A DNA stretch of 58,722 nucleotides from Welwitschia mirabilis (lineage: Eukaryota; Gnetophyta; Gnetopsida; Welwitschiales). Below are positions 1 through 11,319 of this stretch, one piece after another. Position 1 is the stretch's first letter. Every line of letters begins with the position of its first letter. The stretch is from positions 90,226,679 to 90,285,400 of the forward strand of contig JBOZIK010000001.1 of NCBI GenBank assembly GCA_051453625.1, written 5' to 3'. The notes beneath the pieces are model-generated. The model was not told the DNA's origin and did not search any database. It saw only the letters and a list, made by a program, of their open reading frames with translations. Both the position numbers and the translations under genes were made by a program.

Positions 1-328
1 CATGCCTTATCAGGGCATACAAAATGGAATGAGGATAAGCACAAACAAAAGGAGAAAAATATGGCATTCAAATCAGATTAGAACTGATTATTACAAAGGA
101 AATCTGTTACCTAAAATTGTGACTGACAATGGCATGCTACAAAGTTAAAATAAAGCTCTCACTATTATAGGAAAATATCAAAGGTTTAGTTAAGTTCCAA
201 ACTACACTTTTTATTTGTAGACAAGGTGTTATTGGATGATTAATACATGTATGTCATTAACAAATCATGCACTCTAACATCTCTCAAGAGATCATAAATA
301 AGTACAAACTCAAAGGAGTTAGCCACAC
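1..328. other. Unassigned AT-rich sequence before a poly(A) tract
   Basis: No coding frame or domain is visible. The stretch runs directly into a 22-A tract, so it may be the 3' end of a plus-strand retroposon whose body lies left of the window. This is inference from the tract alone. Confidence 0.3.
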
Positions 329-350
329 AAAAAAAAAAAAAAAAAAAAAA
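329..350 (+). repeat. Poly(A) tract of 22 A
   Basis: Uninterrupted run of 22 A. Its position just before LINE-derived sequence suggests the 3' tail of a retroposon on the plus strand, though a simple homopolymer cannot be excluded. Confidence 0.6.
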
Positions 351-479
351 TTGTTCAACAAAAATGGGATCAGTATTATGTTGGAAGTGCTCTTACCAGG
401 GTAGAATGTACTAGCTGAGAGTTTAATATTTTAACTACAAAGAAAATTTCAAATTCTTTAAAATGAATAATAATCATAA

Positions 480-1975
480 TTAGATTAATAAGTTAATCTG
501 AAGAAATCCAAAAATCTCTGATCCTAATAAGATCTCAGATATTTTAATTGATCATTTTGAAACAACCTTTAGATCAAAAGATTCAATTCAAAAGAATTAG
601 ATAATATTTATGGTTTCATTTCTAAAGTTCCAAAGCATGAACATATTAGCTTGCTTGAGGGTTAAATTTTTGAAGAAGAACTTAAATATGCTTATATTAG
701 TATGTTTAAGGGTAAGGATTTAAGATTTCATGGCATACTTGTAGAATTTTATAATATTATTGATGATGACTACTTTTAAGTAATTAAATAAGCCATGTCC
801 AAGCACTCATTAGGACCTACTTTGAATAAATAAGTTATCTAGTTGCTTTTTACATTTAGTAATTTGAGACCAATAACATTGTTAAACATTTCCCATAAAA
901 TCTAATAAAAATATATGGTAAAAAAAATATAGAAGATTATTCCAGATGTTTTTCATCAAATACAAACATGTTTTGTTCATAGTTAATACATTCTCAATAA
1001 CATGGTAGCATCTTGGAAAGGACATCAATGGGTGTTGAAATGACCATGATATCTCCTTCATTAAAATTGAATATGCTAATGCATATGATTGTATGCTTTA
1101 GAAACTCACATTGAAGTGTGTGAAAAAAAAAGTGAATTTAGTTCTAGGTTTTTACACATGATAAAATGCATTTTTACTAGTGATAATGTCTATAGAGCAA
1201 CTAATGCAAAAATTTTTGATAATTTTCTTATAAAAAAGTCAATATAAGAGGATTGGCTATTTCTCTCTTTCCTATTTATTATTATGGCTAATATTTTAAG
1301 TCATCACATTAAGAAAGACTCAAAAGATGAATTGTTGGAAGGCATTATAATCAATTATAATTTTAGGAGGATGATAGATATGCACTTTGCTGACGATTCC
1401 TTTTTATTTATAAATAATAAAAATGCTACACTAATAGGATTTGTAAGAGAATTAAGTAATATTACATACTATTAGGATTTAGGATTATTAAAAGAAATCT
1501 TTAATATATAACAATCAAAGTGATCTTCAATTCTTAAAGTATAAATATTAGAATATTATTAGATATAATGATGTCATAAAGATACTAGCTACATTATTCT
1601 CTTTTACTAAAATAACATTCAAGCTTAAAAACTAGAATTTATAATAATGTCAAGAATAAGCCTAATAAATGGAAAGTTTAAAAACTATCTCATGCTTTGA
1701 AATTCTTGGTGTGTAAGTCTATTATTTTAAGTACTCACATTTTTCATTCATCATATTAGCATATACCTTTAATCATAAAAAAATATTTAGTCTTTGTTAA
1801 GGAGATTCATGTGGTCTATTTTAGTTGTTAAAAAAAGGTTTTACCAAAGTCACTTCAAAAATGTGTTACATTTTAACTAAAAAATTAGGATTGAAATTTA
1901 TTAATAGCTTTTAGTAAATATAGTTTCTATGTGCTAAATAGCTCATAAATTCTTTCTCATAACATAGCATTCCTT
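480..1975 (+). pseudogene. Decayed LINE reverse transcriptase (LINE D)
   Basis: Relic of the ORF2 polyprotein of an L1-type non-LTR retrotransposon. Reading through stops and frameshifts, RT landmarks appear in order. At about 700-770 there is a GILVEFYNII segment matching the PGPDGFPVEFYK block. At about 860-925 comes LRPITLLNISHKI (the RPISLCNVIYKI block). At about 1055-1090 comes KIEYANAYDC (the DYEKAYDSV block). At 1381-1410 is the catalytic FADDSFLF. Further on, at about 1885-1930, a weak GLKFINSF resembles the GLGFRxLxxFN block after RT. Endonuclease and ORF1 are not visible, so the copy is truncated or too decayed. The only open part, 1284-1475, is 63 codons around FADD. It cannot encode an active enzyme. 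Confidence 0.8.
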
Positions 1976-1989
1976 ACAATCTATTATTT

Positions 1990-2486
1990 ATTAGATTGAA
2001 AGAGTAAGAACCTAAGAATAATAAGAGTTAAAGTGAAACTGACCCTGAGAATTGGATCAGACAGCCTCATTTAGTTATATCAAGAGTTGTGCATGTCTTC
2101 AAAAACATTTGGTTGACATGAAGAATGATTCATAATTTCATTTATCGAAATTTATTAAAAATACCTAATTCTTTACTTAAAAAAAAATTCCTTCATGGAT
2201 TCCAATCAGAAATGACCTACAAGATTGTTTAAATCCTAAATTAATAAGCTACTAAATGCAAAAAGCTTTATATCCTTATCATCTATAGCTTTCAATGACA
2301 ATTGTCTTTCATAGAACTCCTTTGAGTTACTTTATGGTTCTACACATAACATGAAGAGATTTCACAATCAATTATTAACTTTTCTAGAGGATATAATAAT
2401 TAACAATGATAATAATGATCTGACCCTATACAACCTGTAATGAAAAATTCTTCAAGGATTATTTCTTATAAACAAGATTGTTTGTT
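1990..2486. repeat. Tandem ~497-bp repeat, unit 1
   Basis: Begins near GATTGAAAGAGTAAGAAC and is repeated with moderate divergence from 2487 and again from about 12627. Shared landmarks are a GATTCATAATTTCAT block, a TTCCAAT...AATG block, a GGTTCTACACATAACATGAAG block and an AACAATGATAATAATG block. It directly follows the LINE D relic. A weak HVFKNIW reading suggests it may derive from the C-terminal part of a LINE ORF2, but that is inference. Confidence 0.8.
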
Positions 2487-2767
2487 AGATTGAAAGAGTG
2501 AGAACATAAGAATAGTAAGAGCTAAAATGAACTTAATCTTAAGAATTGGATCACATAGCTTCATTTAATTATACTAGAAGGTATGCATGTCTTTAAAAAC
2601 ATTTGGTTGGCATGGGGAATGATTCATAATTTCATTGATTAAAATTTATTAAAACACCTAGCTCATTACTCCAGAAAATTTCTCCTTGAATTCCAATTGG
2701 AAATGGCCTATAAGGCCTCTTAAACCCTAAATTAATATCTTGCTGAATGCAAAGAAACTTCATATAC
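2487..2767. repeat. Tandem ~497-bp repeat, unit 2, left part (split by CACTA)
   Basis: Aligns with unit 1 from its start to about base 280, then stops exactly where CACTACTAGAAAT begins. The missing remainder reappears at 12474, after the assembly gap. The unit was therefore interrupted by the transposon. The three bases before the terminus are TAC, a candidate half of the 3-bp target duplication expected for CACTA elements. Confidence 0.8.
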
Positions 2768-2870
2768 CACTACTAGAAATATAGGCTTTTAAGCATTTTG
2801 AAAATTCCTTAAAAGGCTATAAAAAATGACCTTAAAAGGCCTCATCTTAAAAGCTTATTCAGTCTACTCG
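2768..2870 (+). repeat. CACTA left terminus and subterminal repeats
   Basis: Terminus CACTACTAGAAATATAGG is followed by several spaced copies of TTTTAAG and CCTTAAAAGG in both orientations. Such arrays are the transposase binding region in En/Spm elements (family knowledge). Confidence 0.85.
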
Positions 2871-3052
2871 AATATGATAGAAAGGATAAGCCATAGAAAT
2901 AATAGAAATTGCTAATGGATAGCTTAATGTCTTGGGTAGCACATGAAACATGCATCCCAAATAATTATAAAATAGATCACATGTTTAAAATAGTTACGAT
3001 GGAATGTAGACAAGGGACTTTCTAGTTTCGTTTAGAATTTTTGTATGCATAC

Positions 3053-3905
3053 CTACATGAAGACATCAACATCTGAATCAGGTTTGACGCTTGCTTGCTT
3101 TTCACGCCTTATAAGCTCTTACAACAGTTTTGTAATATAAAATTTTACATAAGGAAAAACTTGATCCTCACTATGGCATCTAATACCACTATGAAGCATA
3201 AAGAATGGCCTAATAAATGCATATGATATCTGTATGGGAAACATTGGCAATGGGTAAAGAAGTCTAGTATTTCCCTTACAGTCATCTTAGCAAAGTACAT
3301 GTCATACTAACTTATATAAGCAGACATTCTTTATGGTAAAAAGTCATCAAAGGTGTGTTCATTATAGCTGATTATTCCCCTAACCTAAACCCTAACATGA
3401 AAAATGAAAAATCAACATGATTTATTTGAAGGTCTTTCACCACAAAATAAATTAACTAATACTAAGATAACAATTTATTTTGATGCCTATCACTAATAAT
3501 AAATTAATCAAGACTGAGATTGAAAATTATGAACTTACTCTGAGATTGGGGTCAGGCTTTCTAGATAAAATTTTCAACAATAAGGATTTAGAACCAAGGG
3601 GACCAAGTAGAAGTGTAAGTCTATTTATCCTAATTAATTGCTAGAGGAAATGTTAAAACAAATTTACATACTTCATGTTTTGTATGAAAAACAAAGGAAA
3701 GTTTTCAAAGCTTACCTGCTAGGTTTCAGAATGCATTAACATCTATGAGACTGGTTAAATTTCCCCACTTTGCTTTCAAGATTCTTAGATAGTTTAAGAT
3801 TCCCTAAAAATAGGCAAGACTATTATTACAATCTTTAAGCTTAAGTCATTCCAAATTTTTACCTATTTTTGAGGCTGCCAGTGAGGATGGACATCAGATA
3901 AGTTA
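3053..3905 (-). pseudogene. Captured fragment of a PDR-type ABCG transporter gene (first nucleotide-binding domain)
   Basis: Intact genes of this family encode full-size ABCG pumps of the plasma membrane. Here only exons around the first nucleotide-binding domain survive, in correct order with introns. About 3905-3863 is a weak DVH..GS piece (VxVGSRALPT region). 3803-3716 reads ILNYLRIL...LTSLIDV, the block before SGIIRP. 3640-3539 holds the Walker A region LTLLLGPLGSKSLLL, followed by PDPNLR and a GTAAGT donor. About 3379-3237 reads NEHTFDDFLP, then RMSAYIS, then MTVREILDF, matching NGHTFDEFVPQR, TSAYISQHDL and MTVRETLDF. About 3150-3053 reads ELIRREKQ, then VKPDSDVDVFM. In-frame stops replace Q in FVPQ and ISQH and K after DVFM. 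Two residues are missing in Walker A, so the copy is dead. The family match rests on several independent blocks. Confidence 0.9.
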
Positions 3906-4734
3906 CTTGATCAATAAAATTTTTACTAGTGGTGCATGATTAGTTCAATGATTTCTTAGTAAAAGTCTACACAATTTGTTCACTATAGGTAATAAAGATG
4001 CAAATTATTCAGTATTCATATAACATGAAACAAAATCACATGTTCTAAATAATTAATACTAATCACTTTGATCTTAGAGCCCTCTTTTTCTCATGCTTCT
4101 AAATTGCTTGGCAAGATAGTATAAATTCTTCACCCTTTATAAATCAAAGCATATGACATATTTCCATCTTAAATAATTAGAACTGCAATACTCAACCACA
4201 ACTGCATACAAAAAATGAAAAGCACCTCCTGTAGTTTTAGTAATACCATCTTATGAAAAAGGAAAATGAATCCTGAAACAAAAGTGGAATTAATATCCAA
4301 TGTTAGCAGGCATAAGATTTATGGATGTGTAAGTCTTTTTTTAGTGGAATAGAAGAGGAAAATACCCAAATTGGTGAAAATAAACACCCCAACCATTTAC
4401 AGAAGGCTTAGGTCTATCAGTGAATAAGAAACTATCAATTCAGATATAAAGGAGGCAATTCTTATAATGTTAATTTTAAAACCTCTTTAGAACATAAGGA
4501 AGGGTAAGAATGCACTAAAAGAATCCAAACAAAGCATGTTGTGAATTCGTCTCTATTTTACTATTATGCCTAATGGTCTAGCCTTCACACATTATTAACA
4601 TCACTTGAAGCATAAGCATCTCTCACTCTGTTAATCAATTGTGTCTAGTGATATCAATTTTCTTACTCACATGGTTTTTAAATGACATGAGGAATGTTTA
4701 TTCATCACCTAATTGAAGGTTATGTTCTTTAACA

Positions 4735-4878
4735 AAATTCAAAAACCCTGTACTCTATGTCAGGTATCAGTGATCTCCATTAAATACAACCCTCTAGTTG
4801 CAATCCTTGTGGAATAGGTAAGCGTTTCTTTTCTTCTTGGTAAGCAGATATCTCATAGAAATGCTTTGGAATATTCTA
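4735..4878 (-). other. Exon-like open segment, unidentified
   Basis: The minus strand gives a mostly open frame with coding-like residues (IPKHFYEISAYQEEKKRLPI near the start, then one stop, then SLIPDIEYRVF). It lies between the XRN and PDR fragments in the same orientation. It might be a more C-terminal XRN exon or part of another captured gene; I could not decide. Confidence 0.3.
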
Positions 4879-5406
4879 CAAAAAGAGCAAAGATCTAGTG
4901 CTTATAGAAACTAAAATGGAAATGTTTTAAGATTGAAAGTTCTAAAGATTACATACTTCTATTATAATTAAAAAGTCTTCTTCAACCACCTTCCTAGAAA
5001 ACATATCAAGCTCGTGTTATGATCTGAAACATCCTTTAATAAGAAATCACAAACTGAATAGTATAAGTAAGACAAGTCTATTAAAGGCAAAGGGATTTTT
5101 AATATACATGGCCACTTCTCTTATTATAAATAAACATAACATAACTATAACCACAAGGATCAACATTTTAAATTTTATATACTCTGAAGCTAAAAGGAAT
5201 ACAAAATTTTCTGGGCAATTAAGCAAACCCATGTAAATAGCACTAGTAAACAAGATTGATGCAGACTTTGTTGTTAAATATTCAAACTGAAAAGCCACTA
5301 CAACACATTCTAATTTAACGTTTAGAAACTTTATGCATATCTTATTAAAAGAATAGTATTAATAACATGATCACAACATTTAAAAACAAATGTAAATCAT
5401 GACTAC

Positions 5407-6793
5407 TAGTGGGATAAAAGTCACTAATTTGAGATTTTGGGTTAATCATCAATGGCCTGTATGCTTTAGGAAGTGCATTTGCATTGTAATAGTAATAGTA
5501 AGTAGGAAAAAATCTTGATTACAAAAATATTATAAAATAAGGGGAAAGTTAAAAAATTACCCAAAAACATACCTTGCAGTAGGAAGAACCCCCATTAGTT
5601 AATTGAAAGATTTGAATGATTTTTCTAACCTAAACTAAATCTTCATCTCAGCTAATTCTCATAAATCAGATGTAAAGGGTACACAGTAATATGGATAAAA
5701 CCTAACATACAACACATATCACATTGTTTGAAAAGGAAACCACACAATTTTTTTCTCTATTTTTAACAAAAATATTTTGTTTCAGGGTTAAGGCCATTGA
5801 TAAAGAATCGAAATAAGCTCACTCTCAAAAGTTATAGTAAGGGTTTTAACTAATAATCTATTAGAGGCTTACAACTTATTCAAAGATAGTAATTTATAGT
5901 GCTAGTTAGAAAGTTAACATGATGGCTATAATTTGCTTAATATATAGCACTTCTTGGGAGGCCAATCATTTGAGTAATGCTACACACTAAGCATGCTTAA
6001 CTATGAGTGTTTAGGATCTTTAGACAAGTTAAGAATGAAACCCAATTATTGAAAGCTTTAGAGGGTAAACTATACTTGTTCTTAGCTACCTATATGAAAC
6101 TCATAACTTCATATGATTAATGTCAAAATCATAAATGTATTTCTAGGTTTCTTTTAAACTTGGATAATTTAATTCTTAAATACAAACTTAATTTTATTAA
6201 CCAAATTTTAAGTTGGTCTTTGATTGAAAAAATGACTAATTTATTATTCTCTAGCCTACTCTGGAATTTAGTACCTCCAGTTTTGCAAAAGTACCCTCAC
6301 CATTACCAAGAGCACATACCTTGATAGTAGTACAACATGGTCCATCACAAGCCTTTAGCATATTTTTGGACTTATAGGGATCAGAAATAGGAAATCGTTT
6401 AGATGGATTAACTGATTACAAGTTCATCAAAAAAATATTTAACTACTTATTGCTTAAGATATGAAAACATACCTTTACCAAAAAAATCAAAAGATAATTA
6501 TAAGTAATTACTTACGACATCTCTTTTGATTGTCTCTATATCTTCCATAGATTTTGCATTGAATTTTTCCTTGTAACATCTTTCTTTCCACCCAGGCTCC
6601 GCTAATTTAACCTGCAATAGTTTAATATTATAAAAGAGAGACTAGATCTTAATAGTAGTAGTAAACCTAGCCAATTTAGTAGAATTATAGTACCATATCC
6701 ACTATATGGTAATCAAAATTAAAGGTATCATTCTTGTTCTTAAGTATATGCTTTAACTTCTCTTTCACTTATATGTGATTTTAAAAGATCTCC
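5407..6793 (-). pseudogene. Captured fragment of a 5'-3' exoribonuclease gene (XRN family)
   Basis: XRN enzymes degrade uncapped RNA in nucleus or cytoplasm. Five consecutive exons of the conserved N-terminal region survive with introns. 6793-6694 reads KEKLKHILKNKND (two GAA codons now TAA upstream). 6611-6516 reads VKLAEPGWKERCYKEKF and ends at a GTAAGT donor. 6371-6301 reads MLYYYQGMCSW, the family's RYYYQGVCSWQW, with Cys and Gln turned to stops. 5701-5573 starts FYPY..VPFTSDL and ends in SFKSFN, stop, LMGVLPTA, matching PFKPFDQLMGVLPAA. 5483-5407 reads NALPKAYRPLM...SDFYPT. Exon phases agree across introns (the W codon is split between 6301 and 5701). Two acceptor AGs look mutated to AA. 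The catalytic N-terminal acidic motifs are not present in the fragment. No function is possible. Confidence 0.92.
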
Positions 6794-7558
6794 AATAGTA
6801 AACAAATACAAAAAACATTTGTAAATAAACAACTAGATACATTTGAACTTTTAAAGTAAAGCAACAATTACAAATACATAAAGGATGTGGATTTCAAAAT
6901 CTCATGTTTAAATGCTTTCAACCATCGGTAGAATTGCTTATAAGGTTTTGATAGAAACATGTTAAGCTTGTAGTATCCCTATGACTAAGAAATTCACATT
7001 AGATAAAGCAAAAACTGTAACTTGGTCAATGTAAAAATCTTAGAATGTATTTCTTTAATTTGATTTATTGATTCGATATCAATTTGATTCCATGCATCTT
7101 TCATTCATTGTAATTGGAAATGTAGGGCAATAAAAACTATATGTCTATATTTTAGGTATGGATGTGTACTGTAATAAGATATTGCTCACTTCATAACAAC
7201 TTCAATATAAAATAAACAAAAAAAGGCATATAGTTCCAGAACATGCATCTTTCAAACAAGTTGCAGTTTCTTTTTTAGGGTGGGATTTGGAGCTACTATT
7301 TCTTAATAATGTACAAGATGAGTTTGCTGATTGTATGAGAAATTTTAGCTTAATTTTCACTCTCCTTTAAAGAAAATACATCTGAAGATATCTTGGGAAA
7401 TTAAAATAACAAAGAAGGACTATCTAAAAATTGTAAAAATCATTTTGCAATAACAATTTAGAGGCAGATATCAGATCCATGCTAAAAGTGCAATTCAGCA
7501 AAATATCAAACCTATAGATTAATGGGTCAAAATCCAATAGTAGTTTATCAACATTTAT

Positions 7559-7684
7559 TTTGAACAAGAAGCAGAAAATAGTGGCAGTTGTAAAGCAAGT
7601 TATATAAGTTCAAGTAATGTTGAAGAGTCAACAACCCTAGAAGGACAACGAGTAGTAACAAAATATTATACTAATTATTGCTAA
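7559..7684 (+). other. Short open segment without start, unidentified
   Basis: Forty-two sense codons end in TAA (starting FEQEAENSGSCKASY, containing NVEESTTLEGQ). Composition is more protein-like than the surroundings, but there is no ATG and the strand is opposite to the other captured fragments. It may be chance. Confidence 0.2.
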
Positions 7685-8241
7685 GAATAACTTGAAAAAG
7701 GATAAGAAACAAGTTTCATAACACTAGCAAGTTTACCAAATAGCCCCACACGAAGTAAGCCAGGTATTCACAAATAACTATTTTGGCTATAGACCTGAAC
7801 AAGATATAGAAGGATCTTAATTCTTATTTCAATAATGCATGTCAAGCCAATATAATTTTAGATGGTTTTATGAAGCAATTAAAATTGGAAGGGTACATTA
7901 AGTCTCAGGGAAAAGTGGTAGAAACACAATGCAGTTTGCAGGAAACATGAAATAAGAGAAAAAGCAAAACTTGTTTAACAACATTTTGGTTTGAATTCTT
8001 TATACCATGGAAACATTCAACCTTGTTTTACTTCTTATGTAAGTAACATTAATCTTTTTGGTATAACATTGTACTATAATAGTTTAGGACATGAGCATAA
8101 ATGACAATAATTTTGGTATTAAGTTGGATTAATTTATAAGCCCCATAAAGCCTCAAGGTCTGTCATCTAGTAGCTATGGTTATGAATAAGGAATGGATTG
8201 AAGAACTTAAAGTTTCTTACAATAATTTATAACTATATTCT

Positions 8242-8356
8242 ATCTATCATGTTCTAAATTAGTATTTTCTAAATTAACTCGTGGCACACCATAAGATATG
8301 ATTGGACGTTCATCTATGGTAGCAATTTCGGGAGCCAAGATTACATTAATCTTAGT
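8242..8356 (-). other. Exon-like segment, unidentified captured gene?
   Basis: The minus strand reads NVILAPEIATIDERPIISYG, then VPRVNLE, a well-formed protein stretch without stops for over 30 codons in very AT-rich DNA, same orientation as the other captured fragments. I do not recognise the family. It could be a fourth captured gene or part of the coiled-coil gene's unit. Confidence 0.35.
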
Positions 8357-8784
8357 ATCTCACATTACAAGGTATGCTTTTGCACATTAATATTTGATTT
8401 CTTTAATACTAGAATATGGTAGGACTCACTATTAGTTATGTTGTGAACATGTAACCATGAAACCTAGAGTTTAAGGTTGTCTGGTCTCTAAGCCTTAGCA
8501 CCTTGCGGTAAGCAGGTCCTAAAGTGAAGAATCCTATTGGCTGATAATAAAACTAGTTAAGCACATAGGAATAACAATATAGATTACCTATGGAAGAGCA
8601 ACATGCAAGACCTTAATAATATGTGCCACCAGAAAAGGACCATCAATTAGAGAGCTTCTCTAAACTACGAACACTTATGCATGAGACAGTCATAGCTTGG
8701 CTAACAAAGATATTATACTAGTTAATAATTCCTAGTTCAGGACTACAGACAATAGTTTTTGTACTAAGTCCTAGCCGAGGTAAC

Positions 8785-9108
8785 AATAGTAAGCTATTTT
8801 TTTATGAGTCTTGTTGTTCTGATATTCTTCTACTATGAATTCTTGACTATAAACAAATTTTTAGATTAGTGTTCTATAATATTTTGGTGTATGATAATAT
8901 ATAGCACATTATCTTCAAACACTAACAACCAATAATCACAATAAACCATTTCGTGAATTGAAACATAGACTTCTCAATGACAAACCAAAAATAAAATGTA
9001 ACTCTTAACTACTTTGTAAATTGTATTGCAGTAACAAACACTCATAAACTCCTTGAACATAAAAAGCACCATTTTATTATTGTTTCCTTTGGTCAAACAA
9101 TCCTCTGC
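8785..9108. repeat. Direct repeat within CACTA, copy A (3' end of coiled-coil gene)
   Basis: About 320 bp highly similar to 10995-11319, same orientation. Copy A includes the last codons and presumed 3' untranslated region of the captured coiled-coil gene on the minus strand. Confidence 0.9.
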
Positions 9109-10205
9109 ACATGTTTAAGTACTTCTTACAAAGATCTTGATCTTTCTTATAGAGCTGCTTTAGCTATGCAATCTGTTGTTAAGATTCCTAAAAGACATAA
9201 AACTTACAATTTAGAATAATTTAGAGTGCATAAAAAATCAATTAATTAAAATGTACTGAGATTTTTTTATCCCAAACAATTATCATATATAATCAGCGAC
9301 ATTGACTAATAGATATGCTTAAGGAGATATCATTTAATAGTAGAAGATTATTGTGAATAGCTAGATAGAAAGGAATGTATTAATTAAATATATTAAATTT
9401 TATTGAAAATTTAACATCAAATACCATACTTGACTCTATAATTAAACTTAAGAGACATCTAATGTATCGGACAAAGTTTATGGCCTTCCTTCAATAAGAA
9501 GTAAGAGGTTATTAATTGCATGGCTCTAAAAATGAAAACATTTTAAAACAGATAAGAACTATAAGAGAGTTATAGTAGTATTTTTCATAGCAAAAATAGA
9601 TGAGCATGTAGGTAATGAACTAATGGATATCCATGATAACATTTTAACCACTGAGTTATCATGAATATTAGCATTTTGTTAATGGTGTCAACCCTAGGGA
9701 TATGCATCGTTTCAACAAGCATATAAACAAATAAAAACTTTATGTTGAGAAATTTTTTATTGGCAAAAAAAATCACCTCTTTAAAATCATGAAGCTTCTG
9801 TAGTTCTCTTTCTATCTCCTCCTTCTCATTCATTTTAGCTTCCACAAAAGCTTCCATGTTCCTTATCTGAGCATTAAAAAAAGCAATAGTAGAGTGTGTT
9901 GTGCTTAATTTATCTTCCTAGTCTTTTAACTGTTTCTTGGCTTCTAGTGGATCTTCCTGATGCATGGATCCACTATGTCTTGGCTACAGTTAATAAAACA
10001 TAAAGTAATATTTTTCTTTTTCAAGAAAGCATTGGGCTAGAGGTGTTAAAAACAACTTATGTTCTTACCTCACTAGAAATCCTTCTTTCCTTAGACGACT
10101 ATGTTTCAATTGCTAGTGACTTAGCATTATCTTCCACAACTTTAGATGAGCTGTCATTAGCATTAACTAAAGGAATGCTTTTTTTTCTTGAATTTAACAA
10201 GCTGC
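9080..10205 (-). pseudogene. Captured fragment of a gene encoding a coiled-coil protein, family unknown
   Basis: Three exons fit together in phase 0. The first (about 10205-10069) ends SSKERRISSE with an in-frame stop just before and a GTAAG donor. The second (9983-9777, 207 nt) starts after CTGTAG with PRHSGSMHQEDPLEAKKQLK. It continues with an internal stop, then NAQIRNMEAFVEAKMNEKEE and a charged heptad-like stretch to LHDFKE. The third (9187-9080) has two internal stops, then LKQLYKKDQDLCKKYLNMC and a TAA after LFDQRKQ. Lys/Glu-rich, alternating hydrophobic positions suggest a coiled coil. I do not recognise the host gene. The stops make it a pseudogene. The 3' part is duplicated at 10995-11319 and part of the first exon at 10378-10470, showing rearrangement inside the transposon. 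Confidence 0.6.
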
Positions 10206-10366
10206 CCTACTTATAAATAAGATAATAGTTAAATTAAAATAATAGAAAATTTAAATATTTTATTGAAAAACACCTAAATGTTTGTACAATACACACACAC
10301 ATTAAACAGTGTACATTTTAAAAAAGAATCCAAAATCCCTTTCCTAAAAACAGCCTACGTTTTTTA

Positions 10367-10376
10367 NNNNNNNNNN
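10367..10376. other. Assembly gap of 10 N
   Basis: Run of ten N inside the CACTA interior, next to the duplicated exon. Confidence 0.99.
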
Positions 10377-10377
10377 T

Positions 10378-10470
10378 TTTACCTCATTTGACATCCTTCT
10401 TTCCTCAGATGACTGTGTTTCACTTACTAGTAATCTAGCAATCTAAATCACAGAATCTAGCATACTAGCC
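10378..10470 (-). pseudogene. Second copy of the coiled-coil gene exon
   Basis: The minus strand reads SETQSSEERRMSNE before a GTAAAA donor-like site, a diverged copy of IET-stop-SSKERRISSE at 10069-10110. This copy keeps the glutamine (CAG) that is a stop in the other, so the two have decayed independently. It abuts a 10-N gap. Confidence 0.6.
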
Positions 10471-10994
10471 AAATCTGAAGGAACAACAAGGGTAAAATTA
10501 AAAAACCCTAAATATAGAAGCTCGGGCATAGCTTTAAATATCTTAAATATCTTAATCCATCATAACTTTTAAATATCTTAATCCTACTATCAAAATACAT
10601 AGAAATTTTAAATATCTTAAATCACCAAATTCATCAAGCAATTTTATCAATTTTGAAAGTACTCCCTTTAGTATATTTAAGAGAGCATCTCTCCCTCCAT
10701 ATGATCAAGACTTGTAGACGTGAAAGAGAAGCAATGACTAAGGTTTCTTCAATCTGATCTGAATATGCAATCCATAAAAAACAAAGTTAAAGATGTTTCA
10801 TTAAATGTAAATGAAATCAATAAGTGAGGGATAAACTATATAAAATTCAATCTCTTTTAAGTCAAAGACGCCATTGGTGTAGTGTTGAAAATCCTTGAGG
10901 CCTTTAGATATGGTGACTCTAAAAGGTAATTATCTGTCTCCATCTATAAAGTTATAATACAGTAATTATGGGAATTTGTATTCACATTTCCTTT

Positions 10995-11319
10995 CAATAG
11001 CAAGCTATTCTTTTATGAGTCTTATTGTTCTGATATTCTTCTACTATGCATTCTTGACTATAAACAGATTTTTAGATTAGTGTTTTATAATATTTTAGTG
11101 TATAACGATAGATAGCATATTATCTTCAAACCCTAACAACTAATAATCACAGTGAATCATTTCGTGAATTGAAACATAGACTTCTCAATAACAAACCAAA
11201 AATAAAATGTAACTCTTTACTACTTTGTAAACTATATTGCAGTAACAAACACTCATAAACCCCTTGAACATAAAAAGCACCATTCTATTCTTCTTGTCTT
11301 TGATTAAACAATCCTTATG
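10995..11319. repeat. Direct repeat within CACTA, copy B
   Basis: Copy of 8785-9108 without the upstream exons. The similarity ends near 11320, where GC-richer sequence begins. It shows that the 3' end of the coiled-coil gene was duplicated, or captured twice. Confidence 0.9.

Noticed and set aside
5047-5298. 83-codon minus-strand frame with hydrophobic stretches
   Set aside because: Lies where an XRN intron or rearranged sequence is expected; no recognisable membrane-protein family, AT-rich codons give Phe/Leu/Ile by chance.
5407-6793. A functional host XRN gene
   Set aside because: Only internal exons are present, with multiple stops and lost acceptors, inside a transposon.
6880-6975. FYRWLKAFKHE reading on the minus strand, resembling the XRN N-terminal FYRWL
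   Set aside because: It sits only ~100 bp upstream of a mid-protein exon, whereas several hundred residues should intervene; probably chance.
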